Counted from the first letter of the stretch, positions 1-10,815 are shown. The stretch is 58,526 nt of DNA from Phaeoceros laevis (GCA_049999765.1 JBNGIQ010009234.1:246106-304631), one strand, 5' to 3'. Made by a program: numbers and translations. The notes: generated from the letters alone by a model not told the origin.

Positions 1-1751
1 GCTCTCGCATATCTGAATGATACAGTAACACAGGCGTCAAGCGACTCAAAGCCTCAAGAAACCTGATATGCAAACCTACCAAGGCCAGTATCGGAGTAAA
101 CTCATTTCTCTGTTGAGATTTGTGGTGTGGTCCACGTCGCCACAATCATAGGTGTTTGTGCCATTATGGCAGTGCGCCCTAACATCATCAACATGGCTGC
201 TCCGGTAACCATAGTTGGGTGGCGGCATCTCAAAGGGACCAAGAGCAGGGCCTGGGACCCGTCTCACACTTTCTGGTGCTGCTCATTTGCCTCCACACTC
301 TCCATCCGTCAGCTCCCATCCCTGCTTGTGACACAGCAGCAGGATGCATTCATGAATAATGGGTGTGGAAAATGTGCTGACCACCACGGCGCTGTATGAC
401 GACACACCTGCACCTGCACCTGTCGTAATACCATTCTGCTCCAGAGGCCCCAGCAATCTTCCATTCCTAATGGATGCCCTTGGTGGAGTATGAGTGACTT
501 CCAATTGGATGCCCTTGATGGAGCAGGAGCGTCCCTGGTCACCCCGGATGCTGATTCCGGCCAGGCCGCTACTGTGAGACCCCATTGCGGAGGAGGACTC
601 CAGTTTCATTGTCCACTCGCCCAGATCAGCCCGGGTGAAGTGCCTGAGCTCCAAGTTGTCTAAGAACCCCCTCAACTGCTCGAATTTCTCCTTCTCCTTC
701 TCGAGCTCGGAAAGAAGCGTCGACACATGCATCTTCCAAGTCGGAGTGTGCATCGACGAAAAAGTCGGAGTGTGCAGGAGGAGCTGAGCCCAGGCACAGC
801 ACGTGCTTTGTTTCCCGTCCAGCAGGAAGTCCAACCGGTGCCGGTCACGTATACCACATTGTACACAGAACGTATACGAATAGGAGAGAGGCCTGACAAC
901 CTTTAACTATCTTTAAGAGTTGCACCAACTAAGTTACCATGCTCGGCAACGTGGGTATGTAGGTGATCAACTGGACCAAGTTACCTCTCGAAGACAGACA
1001 GAGCACTCATACAAGCAGAGCGTCAGGTGTGTCCTGGGGCAGCTCAAGTGTAGGGTATTGATTTTTGTGAACTCAAAGCACTCAATGCGTATCTGTTTCA
1101 GGAACATTTTCAGCAGCTAGGGACGGAGCGAGCTATGGGCACATCGGCAGCCACAGACAAGCAGGTTTGGAACTCAGCTTAAAGCTGGGGCTGTGAGTGG
1201 TTGGTTACTCCGCATCATTGCCATGCAAAATTGGGCTCTAACTCTCTACTTTGGCTTCCTTCCAGAGAGCATTTTTGAAAAGCCTGGGTTGCACAACAGA
1301 GCCGACCTCTCGGTTGCAGGCATCTCGCTTGATTGAGCAGTATAAAAGGTTGTGATCTGTAAGAGTATATCGGTGACAACTGTGTATGCATAAAGCAGCT
1401 GTCAACCTTCTACAGCCAGAATGGCTGTAAGCAGCATCCTAAACCCATCAACCTCCAACTTATGAATGCAAGTGAAATTATGTGACCATAACTGGTGGAA
1501 GCGGGCACCTACTGTGATTCGCTCCTGGCATTTGTACAGGGACCTCACCTCAGGGGACCTCTAAAGTATTCTTCTCCTATTCTTCCCTTCGCAACTAATG
1601 TTCCCCGCAACATCAGTTGCTTCGGAATGAGCAAATTAGTTCATGTGTAACATGCTGAGGTTCATATAATCTAGAAATTTTACTCATCAAAATGCTGAAG
1701 TTTGTATACAAGGATTTTACGGACATGCCCTGTGATGTTCGAAATTCGCCC
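1..1751. other. Intergenic stretch, no supported gene
   Basis: I see no recognisable gene here. The longest open frame (283-834, minus) predicts about 180 residues. It has a short Glu/Lys-rich coiled-coil-like stretch near its N-terminus and then low-complexity sequence, with no family resemblance that I recognise. Its start has no supporting context, and overlapping minus frames of similar quality suggest chance. A TATA-like TATAAAAGG lies at about 1341 on the plus strand but only a 14-codon frame follows. This could be an untranslated region or the edge of a gene outside the window. Confidence 0.4.
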
Positions 1752-2679
1752 CTACAAAACCTTATTTCTTCGTTCCTGCAGCCGACGTTTGTCCTCCTCT
1801 ACTTGTGCTAGCATCGTTTCCAACTCTGCTTCAGGCAACTCTTGCAACCGTTTCTGCAACGAGAGCAAATAATCAACAGCTTAGATCCAGATGAACCTGC
1901 TTCGTTCCAGCAACCGAAAAGATATCAGAACTAATAAACTGGGAGCCTCCAACCTCCATGACTTTGTTCTCATAGTCCTTCAGCTGCTTAGCGTACGTCA
2001 TGTCCTTGTTAGACACTCTGAACACGTAGCTCGCTATCCACCCTATGGTGAGACCTAAAACCATGACCAGCTGCACGACATTACCAGCCTTCAACGAGTC
2101 CACACCAAATGCCTGTACCAGTGAATCCACCATTTCAGAAGAAACCCAGGTAAGCCAATTGTGAGCCTTCCTGGAACCAACAGCACATGAGTCTACAGAC
2201 CTCAAGCCCAAACTTGATTCCAACGCCAACCGCGACGAGGCCGACCCCAATCAATATCACATCCTTCCTCGTGTAGCCGAAAGGGATCTGTGGTTATCAC
2301 AAGAACAGGATCAGGAATGATCAAGCGCTCTCTTTGCTGAATGTGCACTGCCAGGTAACTCGCACTGCGATCCCATTTTGTAAAATCCTCATACCTTCTC
2401 TTCCGGTCCAGAATCGCCCTTCGAATCTGAGGTCTCCTCATTCGCTGTTTGCGCCCGAATAGGATGCAGGCCAGGCAGAGGCGGCTGAGGAAGGCGGCCT
2501 CGTCTTCTACTTGCTCTTACAATTCTCCTCAACGACAGGCCCCAGGTGGAGAAAGGAGTGGGCGCAAAGAGGACCACAGCTGCAGTCGGCGACACTGTGC
2601 TGGATGAGGCCGAGGACGAGCATACAGGAGCCAGCCTGGAACACAAATGCTGGGGACACGACACTGCAGCCATCGCCAA
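1752..2679 (-). CDS. DUF3007 family plastid membrane protein
   Basis: Four exons join cleanly: 2679-2395, 2287-2201, 2112-1954 and 1853-1752, giving 210 residues. Residues 1 to about 85 are Ser/Ala/Arg-rich and look like a chloroplast transit peptide. The core begins with GYTRKDV and a hydrophobic segment (ILIGVGLVAVGVGIKFG), followed by a second hydrophobic segment ending GWIASYVFRV. After that comes the motif MTYAKQLKDYE and a charged helix ending KRLQELPEAELE. This arrangement is that of DUF3007 proteins, found in cyanobacteria and plastids, whose function is not known to me. The protein is inferred to sit in a plastid membrane with its coiled C-terminus exposed. All introns are GT-AG and phase 0. 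The start is the ATG that opens the transit-like region. The family call is from memory of the MTY-QLKDYE signature. Confidence 0.85.
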
Positions 2680-3135
2680 CCAAATTGTCCAACAATGATA
2701 TGGTCTATCTCGCGGGAAGCCTCACAAGCCGTAGGGGTTTTCACCAGACCTGACTGTGAACTCTAGACACGCCACAGATATTTCTCATATTCGATGTTTT
2801 CCTTGAAAGCCCTCAGAAGTTCAAATCCAGAAAATTAGATCACGCAGATTCACGCTAGACAGTAATTTAATGATTAATGACTAGCCTGGATGCTGAGTTG
2901 CTACAAGAACTGCTCACTCTGGCATTGCTACAAACGCTGCCTACTCAAGCATATGGTACATGGCCGTTGTAACAAAAAGCTACAAACCTGTCAATAGGTG
3001 AAACAAAAATTGTGCGGATGGCTGGCTAAGAATCTACTTGAAGGCAAGGCACTTTGCAAGGGACGCCAAATTATCAGAATTTGATACTGTTGGCGGGTGG
3101 AAGTGCAGTCAACTTCGAGAGCCGACCCGCAGGGC

Positions 3136-4398
3136 TCACTCCTGTATTGCCTTGTTCCGTTTCTTTGACTTTTCAGACCCTTCCTTGATCTTCCGTCCTT
3201 CTCGAGTTCTCTTTTTCATTGACTCCTTCTGGGTATCTGGCACAAGAACCACTTGGCCATCCTTTCTCTTCTTTGCCGGATGGCCATTACGGAGATCTGG
3301 CTTGCCTTGGCCTCTCGTCTCGGCAGTCTGAGAGCCTGAATTGGTTTTCGCCGCAGGAGTCGTCCTTTCAACACTTTTCTTTGCAGCTGCTTCTGCCTGT
3401 GACCAGATTTGCGTGATCATTTGGACATACAGTTTACACAGTGGCAATGTAACCATAAACCCACTACTTACCTTCTTTTTTGCCCGCAGTCGCTGACGCT
3501 GCCTACCAGACTGCTGTTTTTTCACCTCCTTCTTGGGGGCTTGCTGAACAAATCCAACGAGAAACATGTTGGAGAAGCAAAACACCGGCAAATCTTGCTG
3601 CAGATTGGTCAAAGGAGTTGCAAAAAACAAAAACCTGCGTAACAGCAATCGTCCTTCTGAGCCGCTCCGTATGTGTTTCTCCTTCATCAGCAGATTCCTC
3701 TTCTCCATCACTATTGAGCACAACTTTCAGCTTCCCTTCTGCGAATCGCAAAACAGCCCGAGCATGTCCCTACAGACAACAGAGCGATAGTATCAGTCGA
3801 AAGAAACTCTCCGAATTATTACTTGAAAGGCTTCGGTGCATGCACCACACAGCTCAACAGAACAGACAAACTCTCTGCACAAAAGACTGCTGAGAACAAG
3901 ACGTACGTTAGAGCTAAGGTGTGCTCGCATAGTATCATCTGACAAACAAATTGTTTTAGGACACAGTCGACATCTCGATACACCTTCGTTCCGGCCTGTT
4001 CTTAAAACCACGGACTCGTCGATGCCATCAAGCACACGCTCCTTCTCTGTTTCGTCAACAGCCTGTGCCCACTGTGACACCTTCCCCCCATCTGTTGCTA
4101 CTCTGCCAAACCTGGGCACATTTTCTGGTTCCGGAACAGATGATTCCTCTGCACCAAACGAAACTAAGTTCATGAGCACCTCAAATCTGCCAACCACAAT
4201 GCCTGCTAGCTACCGGACAGGCGAGACAAGTAACCACTCACCTTGCCAGTCTTCCTCGTCTGGAGACTGGACAGACTCAGCATCATCTTCAGATTCTGCT
4301 TTTTCCGATAAAGATGATTCCTGGGAAGATGAAGAGGAGGAAGACGCCTCGTCGTTGCTCCTCGGATGCAGCAACTTGTAGTCCTGGCGCTTGATCAT
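3136..4398 (-). CDS. U1-like C2H2 zinc-finger protein, probably nuclear/nucleolar
   Basis: Five exons keep an open frame: 4398-4242, 4202-3907, 3769-3635, 3543-3472 and 3396-3136, giving 306 residues. The N-terminus is rich in Ser, Glu and Asp (about residues 18-50). Around residues 128-155 there is one zinc finger, CRLCPKTICLSDDTMRAHL then NGHARAV; its C-x2-C and two His fit U1-like fingers, which often bind double-stranded or structured RNA. An intron cuts through the finger. A segment after it (EGKLKVVLNSDGEEE, then THTERLRR) is shared with uncharacterised plant zinc-finger proteins. The C-terminus is very basic (clusters of KKRK, KKRTR, KKRNK), fitting nuclear or nucleolar location. It is divergently arranged with the membrane-protein gene starting at 4598. 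The molecular role is unknown; RNA or ribosome-biogenesis work is an inference only. Confidence 0.8.
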
Positions 4399-4597
4399 GG
4401 CTGCAGCTCAAACCACGGTGAACAGTCCGTGTTTACTCCACATTCCCGTCACCTACGGGAACCAAAACCCTAATTCAGAAGATTCCAAATGTTACCCGAC
4501 AGTGGAATACCCCTACGAATTGTTGGTCACGGCTGCCGAGAATTCGAACCGATGAAGGAACCAGCCTCGCAGATTTGATGTTTATGCTCGGGGAAGG
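4399..4597. promoter_or_regulatory. Shared upstream region of two divergent genes
   Basis: The ATG of the minus-strand zinc-finger gene (4398) and the ATG of the plus-strand membrane-protein gene (4598) are only 199 bases apart. Both 5' untranslated leaders and any promoters must fit here or overlap the genes. I do not see a clear TATA box. A bidirectional promoter is an inference from spacing alone. Confidence 0.35.
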
Positions 4598-6518
4598 ATG
4601 CCGTCAATGGTGTGGCGATTTTGGCCGACGAGGTACAACGCTGCTGCTCGGCAGCAATCGCAGCAGTTCCAGCAGATTATCCTGACCCACAAATATGTGG
4701 TGGCTTTGTTCGCCTTCCTGGTCTCTGTGGATCTTGTAAGCAGCCTTCTCCGGTTGTTCGAGACTCGGCTTGCGATCAACTAGCCCGCTATTGTGAGCCT
4801 AACTATTCGTGGGTGTTTGCACAGATAGAAATTGTCGGGGTGTTGTGCTACCAGCTTTTCACAGCAAGTTATTTTCCCTGGCACTTGTATCCGATGATGC
4901 TCAATAGGGCAGTGGAGCTGGTGGCATTCATCTGCTCCCGCGGCTACATCCCGTCATTGGTAGTTCCGGCTCCTTATGTAGGCATTTATGTATGCTCGCA
5001 ATCCTTGTACATTTTCGGTTTTTGTCCCCTCTATTACCGTACAGCAATGATGGAGGGATTAGGGGATGAATGGAAAACGGGCAAGGCAGCTTGCGCAGCA
5101 GAGTCCGCTCAATATGTCTCTCGGTGGTCAGTGGATGAACATAAAGGTGGCAGGGATTAGGAGGGCTGAAGTCCATCTCAAGTTCTTCATATATGACATC
5201 TGAAATTATGTAACTTGATCCTAGTGTACGTCATTGACAAACCAGTCTCTCTGAGTCGGGCGATTGATCATACTCTGCGGTGGCTGGGTGCATCTTGGTC
5301 GAGGTAAGCGCAGTACTCAGTGGCCCAAATCCTGCTCAGCTTGCTGTCGTTAGCAGTTTATGCAAAGAGGCAGCCATGTAACAAGTATAACTGTGCCGCC
5401 CCTCTTGTTCTGTACTCCATCCTTCTCTGCTATCAGGTGGGACCGCAGCTCTTGCTTTTTCCTGCATTGCTTTGCAGCTTTTGCTCGTGATTTCTGGCTG
5501 TCCAGCCACTTTGCCCAATGCAGCCAGTAGTCAGCAGGTGTTGCAATGTTTTACTAAGGACTTAATGCAGTTCTTAAATCACAGATATTTGTCGCAATTA
5601 TGGTGGTGAAAGTGTCAAGAATGCCTATGGCGGACGACGAGGGACGGATAATAGCAAACTGGCCAACAACTCAGATCTCTCCGGCTGCAGATTCTGATGA
5701 CAGCATCCGCCCTCTCGTATGTAGTCCTTACAGGGTCTGCAAACTTTGGTAGCTTGACTTGCCATGCTGGGGGGGGGACTTGCGCACTGCTCTTAGTGAT
5801 GGTGAACGGGTAGAAACATTTTTGTTTCAGATCTGACGGACATAAGTGGGACAACAACAGGGTATTCAAATCATAGGGCTTTCACCGAGAGCAATGCGGG
5901 CACGGATCATTAACCAAGTCGTTCCGCAAGAAGGTGAAGCTGGCATATCAGGCTCTGGTGCAGAAAAACCACTAGATGATGGTGCTGAGTTGATTTACGC
6001 TGTACAACAGCCAGATGGTCATAAGGTATTTCCTGTGTAGTCTCCTTGTTCTTTTTGACAAAAGCGTCCCAGAATGATGAATTGAATCAAATTCAAATAA
6101 AATACCGCCTAGAGGTTGCTGACTAGTTAGAGAGGTTCTTATTCATTTTGGATTCTGAACTTAGCATGAGAACTTGGATTCTGAACTTAGCAAGTTGCTG
6201 CTCTGGCTCTCCTCATCTGAGTGGGTCGTGCTGGGCTGTATTTTTTGGATTCAGCTGGCTATTGCAAGGTTGTGCAAGGATTTCTTCACCGAAGAGCAAC
6301 ATGATAGCCTCTGGCCTGGAGAAACTGATTCAGTGCAAGCAAGTCCGCCAGGAAGTTGTGAGCCTTCCGAGATGAACATCGCGGCAGCAGCAATTGAAAT
6401 TCCTACGGAGCCCGTTGAATCGACGCAACCTTCGACCGAGGCTCCAGAAGATGAGACCAGGCCCGAACCCGTAGAGCTCGCGAGGACGGCAAATGTCACC
6501 GAAGGGGGAACGGAATGA
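4598..6518 (+). CDS. Multi-pass membrane protein, unknown function (exon model incomplete)
   Basis: I recognise no named family. Supported coding blocks, all phase 0, are 4598-4735 (start MPSMVWRFW, a Gln-rich stretch, then hydrophobic VVALFAFLVSVDL), 4825-4959 (IEIVGVLCYQLF, ending RGYIPSL), 5585-5716 (starts IFVAIMVVKVSRMP, then acidic), 5861-6025 (IQIIGLSPRAMRARI) and 6195-6518 (LLLWLSSSEWVVLGCIFWIQLA, then a Glu/Pro/Thr-rich tail to the stop). At least one more exon probably lies between 4960 and 5584: coding-looking segments near 5220-5300 and 5440-5550 end at good donors, but I could not phase them. Hydrophobic stretches suggest four or more membrane spans and an acidic soluble C-tail. 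The last intron ends in a tandem duplication (6148-6194) that doubles the acceptor. Confidence 0.55.
6148..6194 (+). repeat. Tandem duplication at a 3' splice site
   Basis: A 26-base unit beginning TTGGATTCTGAACTTAGCA starts at 6148 and again at 6174. The second copy ends at the acceptor used for the final exon of the membrane-protein gene, so each copy carries a TTAG/AG candidate acceptor. It looks like a recent small duplication. Confidence 0.6.
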
Positions 6519-6942
6519 ACAAACAAGGCCATGAAACTTCTTTTCTGCACAGATGGCGCTCATGAGTCGCCACCATTTGGGCTTATCTGTTGCACCGAAT
6601 TCACTCGGAGCCCTTTATCGTGAAACACCTAAGGGACAGTTGTGTGGCGTGTGACATTTCGGGCTTGATGGCTGGCTCTCTTGTAGATCTATTTTTCCAG
6701 TTGCCGAGTCAAAGAGGGTTATGCTCCATTGTATGCAACGTGTGTATGCTCCGTAGTTTTATGAAATGGAAAGTGTGAACTGCAGGAGTGAAGCCCAACC
6801 CTTTTAGAATGAATTGGAAGTGTGAATTGAAGCACATTTTGTAAGACACGGCAACCGTAAAACTTACTAAAAGCAAGCAAAGCCTTGATGTTCTCCACAT
6901 CTTGGTATAAAATGTAGTTCAGTGAAAGAAAATTTTGTTTAT

Positions 6943-7042
6943 NNNNNNNNNNNNNNNNNNNNNNNNNNNNNNNNNNNNNNNNNNNNNNNNNNNNNNNNNN
7001 NNNNNNNNNNNNNNNNNNNNNNNNNNNNNNNNNNNNNNNNNN
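6943..7042. other. Assembly gap (100 N)
   Basis: Exactly 100 N, the usual size for a gap of unknown length. Flanks are AT-rich and share no obvious overlap. Confidence 0.98.
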
Positions 7043-7207
7043 AAAATAAAATTGAATCAAAACCATTGAATCAAAAACCAGGTTGGCACTATTACAACCT
7101 TCCTTTCTACCATGAGTCCTAGAATAGATAAGTCACTTGAATCAAGCTAGCTTGAAGCCTCTGAGCCACAACATTCCAACCACTAACTTACTTCATGAGG
7201 CAAGCAT

Positions 7208-7438
7208 TACAAACTTCAGCACAGGAAACCTCAAAATCAAGAATATCCCAAGTTCCGAACCACAAGTACAAAACTTCATTGGGAAATATGGGGCTCAACG
7301 TCTTCCATGTAAAGAGTGCCTTTCAAACTTCAGCACGGGAAACCTCAAAATCAAGAATATCCCAAGTTCCGAACCGCAAGTACAAAACTTCATTAGGAAA
7401 TATGGGGCTCAACGTCTTCCATTTAAAGAGTGCCTTTT
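7208..7438. repeat. Two-copy tandem repeat, unit about 117 bp
   Basis: The unit starts CAAACTTCAGCAC(A/G)GGAAACC and runs through AAGAATATCCCAAGTTCCGAA to AAAGAGTGCCTTT. Copy 1 is about 7208-7324 and copy 2 about 7325-7438, with only a handful of differences. A partial, more diverged copy follows near 7976-8017. The function is unknown; it is probably debris of a mobile element. Confidence 0.8.
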
Positions 7439-8012
7439 TGAAACTACTTCATGTAAAACATGGATGGAAATTGACCAATTTGAAAAAGGTCATCCCGACC
7501 TTTTATCCCGGAGGTAAAAAAGTCAATAACTTTTATACCAGAAAGTTAGAGGTCAAATATAAACTGGTGGACGGTGGACCCATTTAAACTTGGTTTGAAT
7601 GGGTACACCGGTTTAACAGGCAAACATGTTGAACCGTTTTGAACGGGTTTAAAAAGTTCAAAAGTTGTATTGCATCCGTCCATGCATCCTATCACCGGGG
7701 AGTGGGACACGTAGATGTGGTATGCCAGGTATGCCGTGAATCAGCTAGCGAGACGAGTGCTGACTAGACGTCGTCGGCCGGAGCCCTAAACCTGTCAAGC
7801 GAGTCTCCACGAATTCCGCGACGACTTTTCTGAAAAACAGGTTTTGTTTCGCCAAGCCAAACTTGCTGCCAAAGTCGAAACTCAAGTTTTGGTGGACTGG
7901 ACAAGCGGTATGCCATATTTTTTCTCCACCACCTTCAGATTGCTCGCCTGTCGAGCGGTCCTCGCTTGGACGGGGAAACTTCAAAATCAAGAATATCGAA
8001 ACAAAAAGTACA

Positions 8013-8021
8013 AAACTTCTT
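8013..8021. repeat. Putative LINE target-site duplication, left copy
   Basis: AAACTTCTT occurs here, immediately outside the A/T-rich tail of the LINE, and again at 11915-11923 outside its other end. The local sequence is rich in AAACTTC, so coincidence is possible. Confidence 0.4.
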
Positions 8022-8201
8022 CCATTCATTTACTTATTTATTTATTTGTATTTATTTATTTATCATTAGGCGTATGCAGCCTTGAGGCTATGACGCCTCA
8101 ACGTGAATAAAAAACATGAGTGAATAGTCACTTTGGGAAGTGCAATAGAAAGAGGATTAAAGCAAACAAAATAGCAAATCTAGATAGCTATGTCAATGGA
8201 C

Positions 8202-8555
8202 CTAAGTGAAGTAATTGCCAGTTTTTTCTTGAAGATCATAGAGGAATGGTGACAGTCGAGTTGTAATATCTTGAGAGAATTCATGACGGGCCTGGTTGAG
8301 AGAAAAACTTGGAGTTAGCTTCGAGGCGAGAGGGCATGAAGGGTCAAAGGCCCGGTGAGATCCTTGGCAGTTGCAGCATAGAGGGGATGCCACCTTACAG
8401 CCCGAAGCTGGATGAGGCCCCCCACAATTCAAACATCGCTCCGCGCTCCTATAGAAGGTCTGAGTGTGGCCAAAACGTTGACACCTGAAGCATTGAGTAG
8501 GGCGGGCATTGGGGACAAAGGGTGTCACACGCAGCATGCGCCCCTGCAAAGCAAG
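8202..8555 (-). pseudogene. LINE ORF1, C-terminal zinc-knuckle part
   Basis: The frame reads LALQGRML, then RPTQCFRCQRFGHTQTFY, then CLNCGGPHPASGC and CCNCQGSHRAFDPSC, and stops at 8202. These are three Cys/His knuckles of the gag/ORF1 type that bind nucleic acid. In the first, the last Cys position reads Tyr, so that knuckle is probably not functional. The second is C-x2-C-x3-H-x4-C and the third C-x2-C-x3-H-x6-C. The upstream border at 8555/8556 coincides exactly with the CACTA terminus, so the protein was cut by that insertion. The first half is at 11073-11891. Confidence 0.7.
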
Positions 8556-8776
8556 CACTACAAGAAAAGTGGTACTTTTGCAAGGGTGTATTACCATGCC
8601 ATTATCACGGTTTAACGCATTTTTACCCCTTAACTACGGTCCCCTTAACCCTAGTAAAAACCGTCGTATTTTTGCTTTGTATTTTCGTTGTTATGACGTC
8701 CGTAGTAACCCGTAGTTTTTCGCGTAGTATGCTGTAGTAAACCGGGCATAGTAACCCCGTAGTTAGGGCACCCAGG

Positions 8777-8905
8777 TGAAAGAGAAAAGTGAAAGTAGAA
8801 AGTCAAAAGTCAAAGTGAAAGTCAAAAGTGAAAAATGAAAAGCCAAAAGTCAAAAGTCAAAAGTCAAAAATGAAATAGTAAATGTAAAAAGTGAAAAGCA
8901 AAAAA
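8777..8905. repeat. GTCAAAA/GTGAAAA-type simple repeat
   Basis: A run of about 130 bases made of variants of AAAGTCAAAAGTGAAA. It lies in the left subterminal part of the CACTA-like element. Confidence 0.8.
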
Positions 8906-9108
8906 AACGTTGTAACCACCATGTATACCAGATACAACGGGCTTTAGGGTTTTTGTAACACACGGATAACAATGGAGTACCTCCATTTAGGGTTTTCGAT
9001 AACAACTAGTTACTACGAAAAATTACAATACATATCATTGTTATTATGGTGTATTGTATGTGACGACGTCTCACGACACATTTATAAAAACCTGCTATGC
9101 CGACAATT

Positions 9109-9819
9109 TTAGCCACTCTCATCTTGGGATTCATCCGAACTATCATCCTCAGATCCCTCCACATTCTCATCCTCATTCTGTGCTTCATCGTCACCGCATG
9201 CTAAGTCGGCACCATATGCATATGCTGGCATATCCATCAAATACTCCAGGGCAACTTCCTGTATGGCTGTTAGTTCCCGAGGGAGAGGAACACCTCTCTC
9301 CCCTTTCCACAATAGACGAATTCCCAAAGCAAACCCCAAGTACTTACTTAGACGCATATACTCTACCTGCTCTGATGTTGTTTCCCTCTTCTTTTGGTTC
9401 AACTCTGCCCACCTCTTGCACTTCATCGATTCCTGTCTGGTAAGCCCTTCAAATGTTTCACCTCCCATACACCCCTGGCTAGGGGGAGTGCTTGCAACCA
9501 AAACACTGCCAAGTGATGACTTCTCATGTTCACCATTGCGTCCTTGAGGCCTGGATGACCTGTTGGTTGAAGCTGCAGTTGTTGCCGGCTCAGGCTGTTG
9601 CTCCTCGCCCACATTCTCTCCTGCAGAGGCAGCTGGTCCAGCAGCTCCAGCTGTACCTACTTTCTCATTGTCGGAACCCTGAACAGGATCCGGCATCTGG
9701 GAAGACATCAAAAACAGTAGATTGTGTAAATGATGGGCAGGAGGAGCTGACAAAGTGACTAATGGAAAGGCGAGCTCGTGATGTGATTGCTGTATAGTGG
9801 GGTCTTGGCACAGTGACAT
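9109..9819 (-). CDS. Open frame inside the CACTA-like element, unknown function
   Basis: An uninterrupted frame of up to 236 residues. The N-terminal third is Ala/Gly/Glu-rich low complexity. The middle (about residues 130-195) has a more protein-like charged region with KCKRWAELNQKKRE and YMRLSKYLGFALGIRLLWKGE. The C-terminus is very acidic (repeated Asp, Glu, Ser). I recognise no transposase motif. It may be a remnant accessory protein of the element or a captured host fragment. Upstream exons in the minus direction are possible because the ATG lies in unremarkable sequence. Confidence 0.35.
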   Translation of the reverse strand: MSLCQDPTIQQSHHELAFPLVTLSAPPAHHLHNLLFLMSSQMPDPVQGSDNEKVGTAGAAGPAASAGENVGEEQQPEPATTAASTNRSSRPQGRNGEHEKSSLGSVLVASTPPSQGCMGGETFEGLTRQESMKCKRWAELNQKKRETTSEQVEYMRLSKYLGFALGIRLLWKGERGVPLPRELTAIQEVALEYLMDMPAYAYGADLACGDDEAQNEDENVEGSEDDSSDESQDESG

Positions 9820-9928
9820 TAGGGGTTGACAAAGTGAGGCAGGCAGTAGGAGCTAAAAAATGCAAGGCAGCTGGGATTGAAAACACCAAGGGCCAGACAG
9901 CAGCACAGCAAACCCAAGCGGTCACAAT

Positions 9929-10000
9929 GTAACTCAAAAGCTAGGGCACATCATAATTCAAGAGTTAGGGCACATTATAACTCAAGAGTTAGGGCACAAC
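9929..10000. repeat. 24-bp tandem repeat, three copies
   Basis: Units start at 9929, 9953 and 9977, with consensus near ATAACTCAAGAGTTAGGGCA. Within each later unit, ACTCAAGAGTT is close to a palindrome. Confidence 0.85.
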
Positions 10001-10349
10001 AAGTGTTCTAGCAAAATGAGAGACTGAAAAAAACCTAAACAGGCAACAGGGGTCGGGAGCCGAAGTTGTTGCTCACGTAGCTATCACTTCAAGAGGCACG
10101 TTGTACAAAACAAGGACGAAAGCAAGGAAAAAGCTGCTGATTGTGTAGATGAAGGACAGGAAGGCCACCAAAGTTTACAGGAATGTAAGTAGCAGCAGAA
10201 TAGCAGGGTACGAGGTCACAACAAGGCTTACAAAGAGGCTTAAAAAGCTGGCAGCAGGGATCAGGTATGAAAAAAAACAAGGAAAGAGGTATAAGGAAGA
10301 AGGTTGTTGAGTACGTGACTAACCTGGATTGGCAGGGTGATTGGTAGAT

Positions 10350-10424
10350 AGCAGGAGCTTGCATAGAGGGAGACAGCAGGAGTTTGCACAGAGATGGACA
10401 GCAGGAGCTTGCACAGAGGGAGAC
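10350..10424. repeat. 25-bp tandem repeat, three copies
   Basis: Units start at 10350, 10375 and 10400, consensus near AGCAGGAGCTTGCACAGAGG. They lie within the CACTA-like element. Confidence 0.85.
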
Positions 10425-10711
10425 TGAGGGAGGAATTTAAGGCATGGAGGAGCTTTATGGAGGACCAATGTTCAGTGCTGCTGATTCACGATAACAAAGA
10501 TCCGCTAGGTTTACATAACTTTTTTGTAATACATGGACGGGGGTCGTGAGACAGCTGGGTCAGCAAAACCGTGGCCATACAAAAAATTATGTAACCTAGT
10601 CAAAAAGTTAGAAATCTATGTAAACTAGTAAAGTGGTAAAGTAATAAATAGGTAAACCGATAAATTGGTAACTTTGTAACTTGGTAAACTGGTAAACAGG
10701 TAAACTCAGAT

Positions 10712-10815
10712 AGGTGGCGTAGTTAGCGGTTGTTATCCTTTTACCTTGGACAGGTGGCGTAGTTAGTGGTTATCATCCTTTCACCTTGGACAGGTGGCGG
10801 TGTTAACGGTAGTTA
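10712..10815. repeat. 40-bp tandem repeat, about 2.5 copies
   Basis: Units start AGGTGGCG(T/G) at 10712, 10752 and 10792 and include TTACCTTGGAC. They lie in the right subterminal part of the CACTA-like element. Confidence 0.85.

Larger units (their letters stand above)
6519..8012. other. Intergenic, repeat-rich, no gene
   Basis: No coding sequence is supported. The stretch holds the 3' flank of the membrane-protein gene, scaffold gap 1 and a two-copy tandem repeat (7208-7438). A shorter related segment lies around 7976-8017 (CTTCAAAATCAAGAATATC). Open frames covering the repeat are repeat-derived. Confidence 0.6.

Noticed and set aside
283-834. Minus-strand open frame of 183 residues near the window start
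   Set aside because: No family motif, no splice or promoter support, and competing frames of equal quality. Kept only as a remark in the 1-1751 entry.
3136-3331. Plus-strand frames opposite the zinc-finger gene
   Set aside because: Antisense shadows of basic, Lys-rich exons.
4612-5160. 182-codon plus-strand frame
   Set aside because: It runs through introns of the membrane-protein gene; only 4825-4959 is in the same frame as a supported exon.
8777-10815. Possible CRISPR-like direct repeats
   Set aside because: The repeats are contiguous tandem units with no unique spacers, in a eukaryotic transposon.
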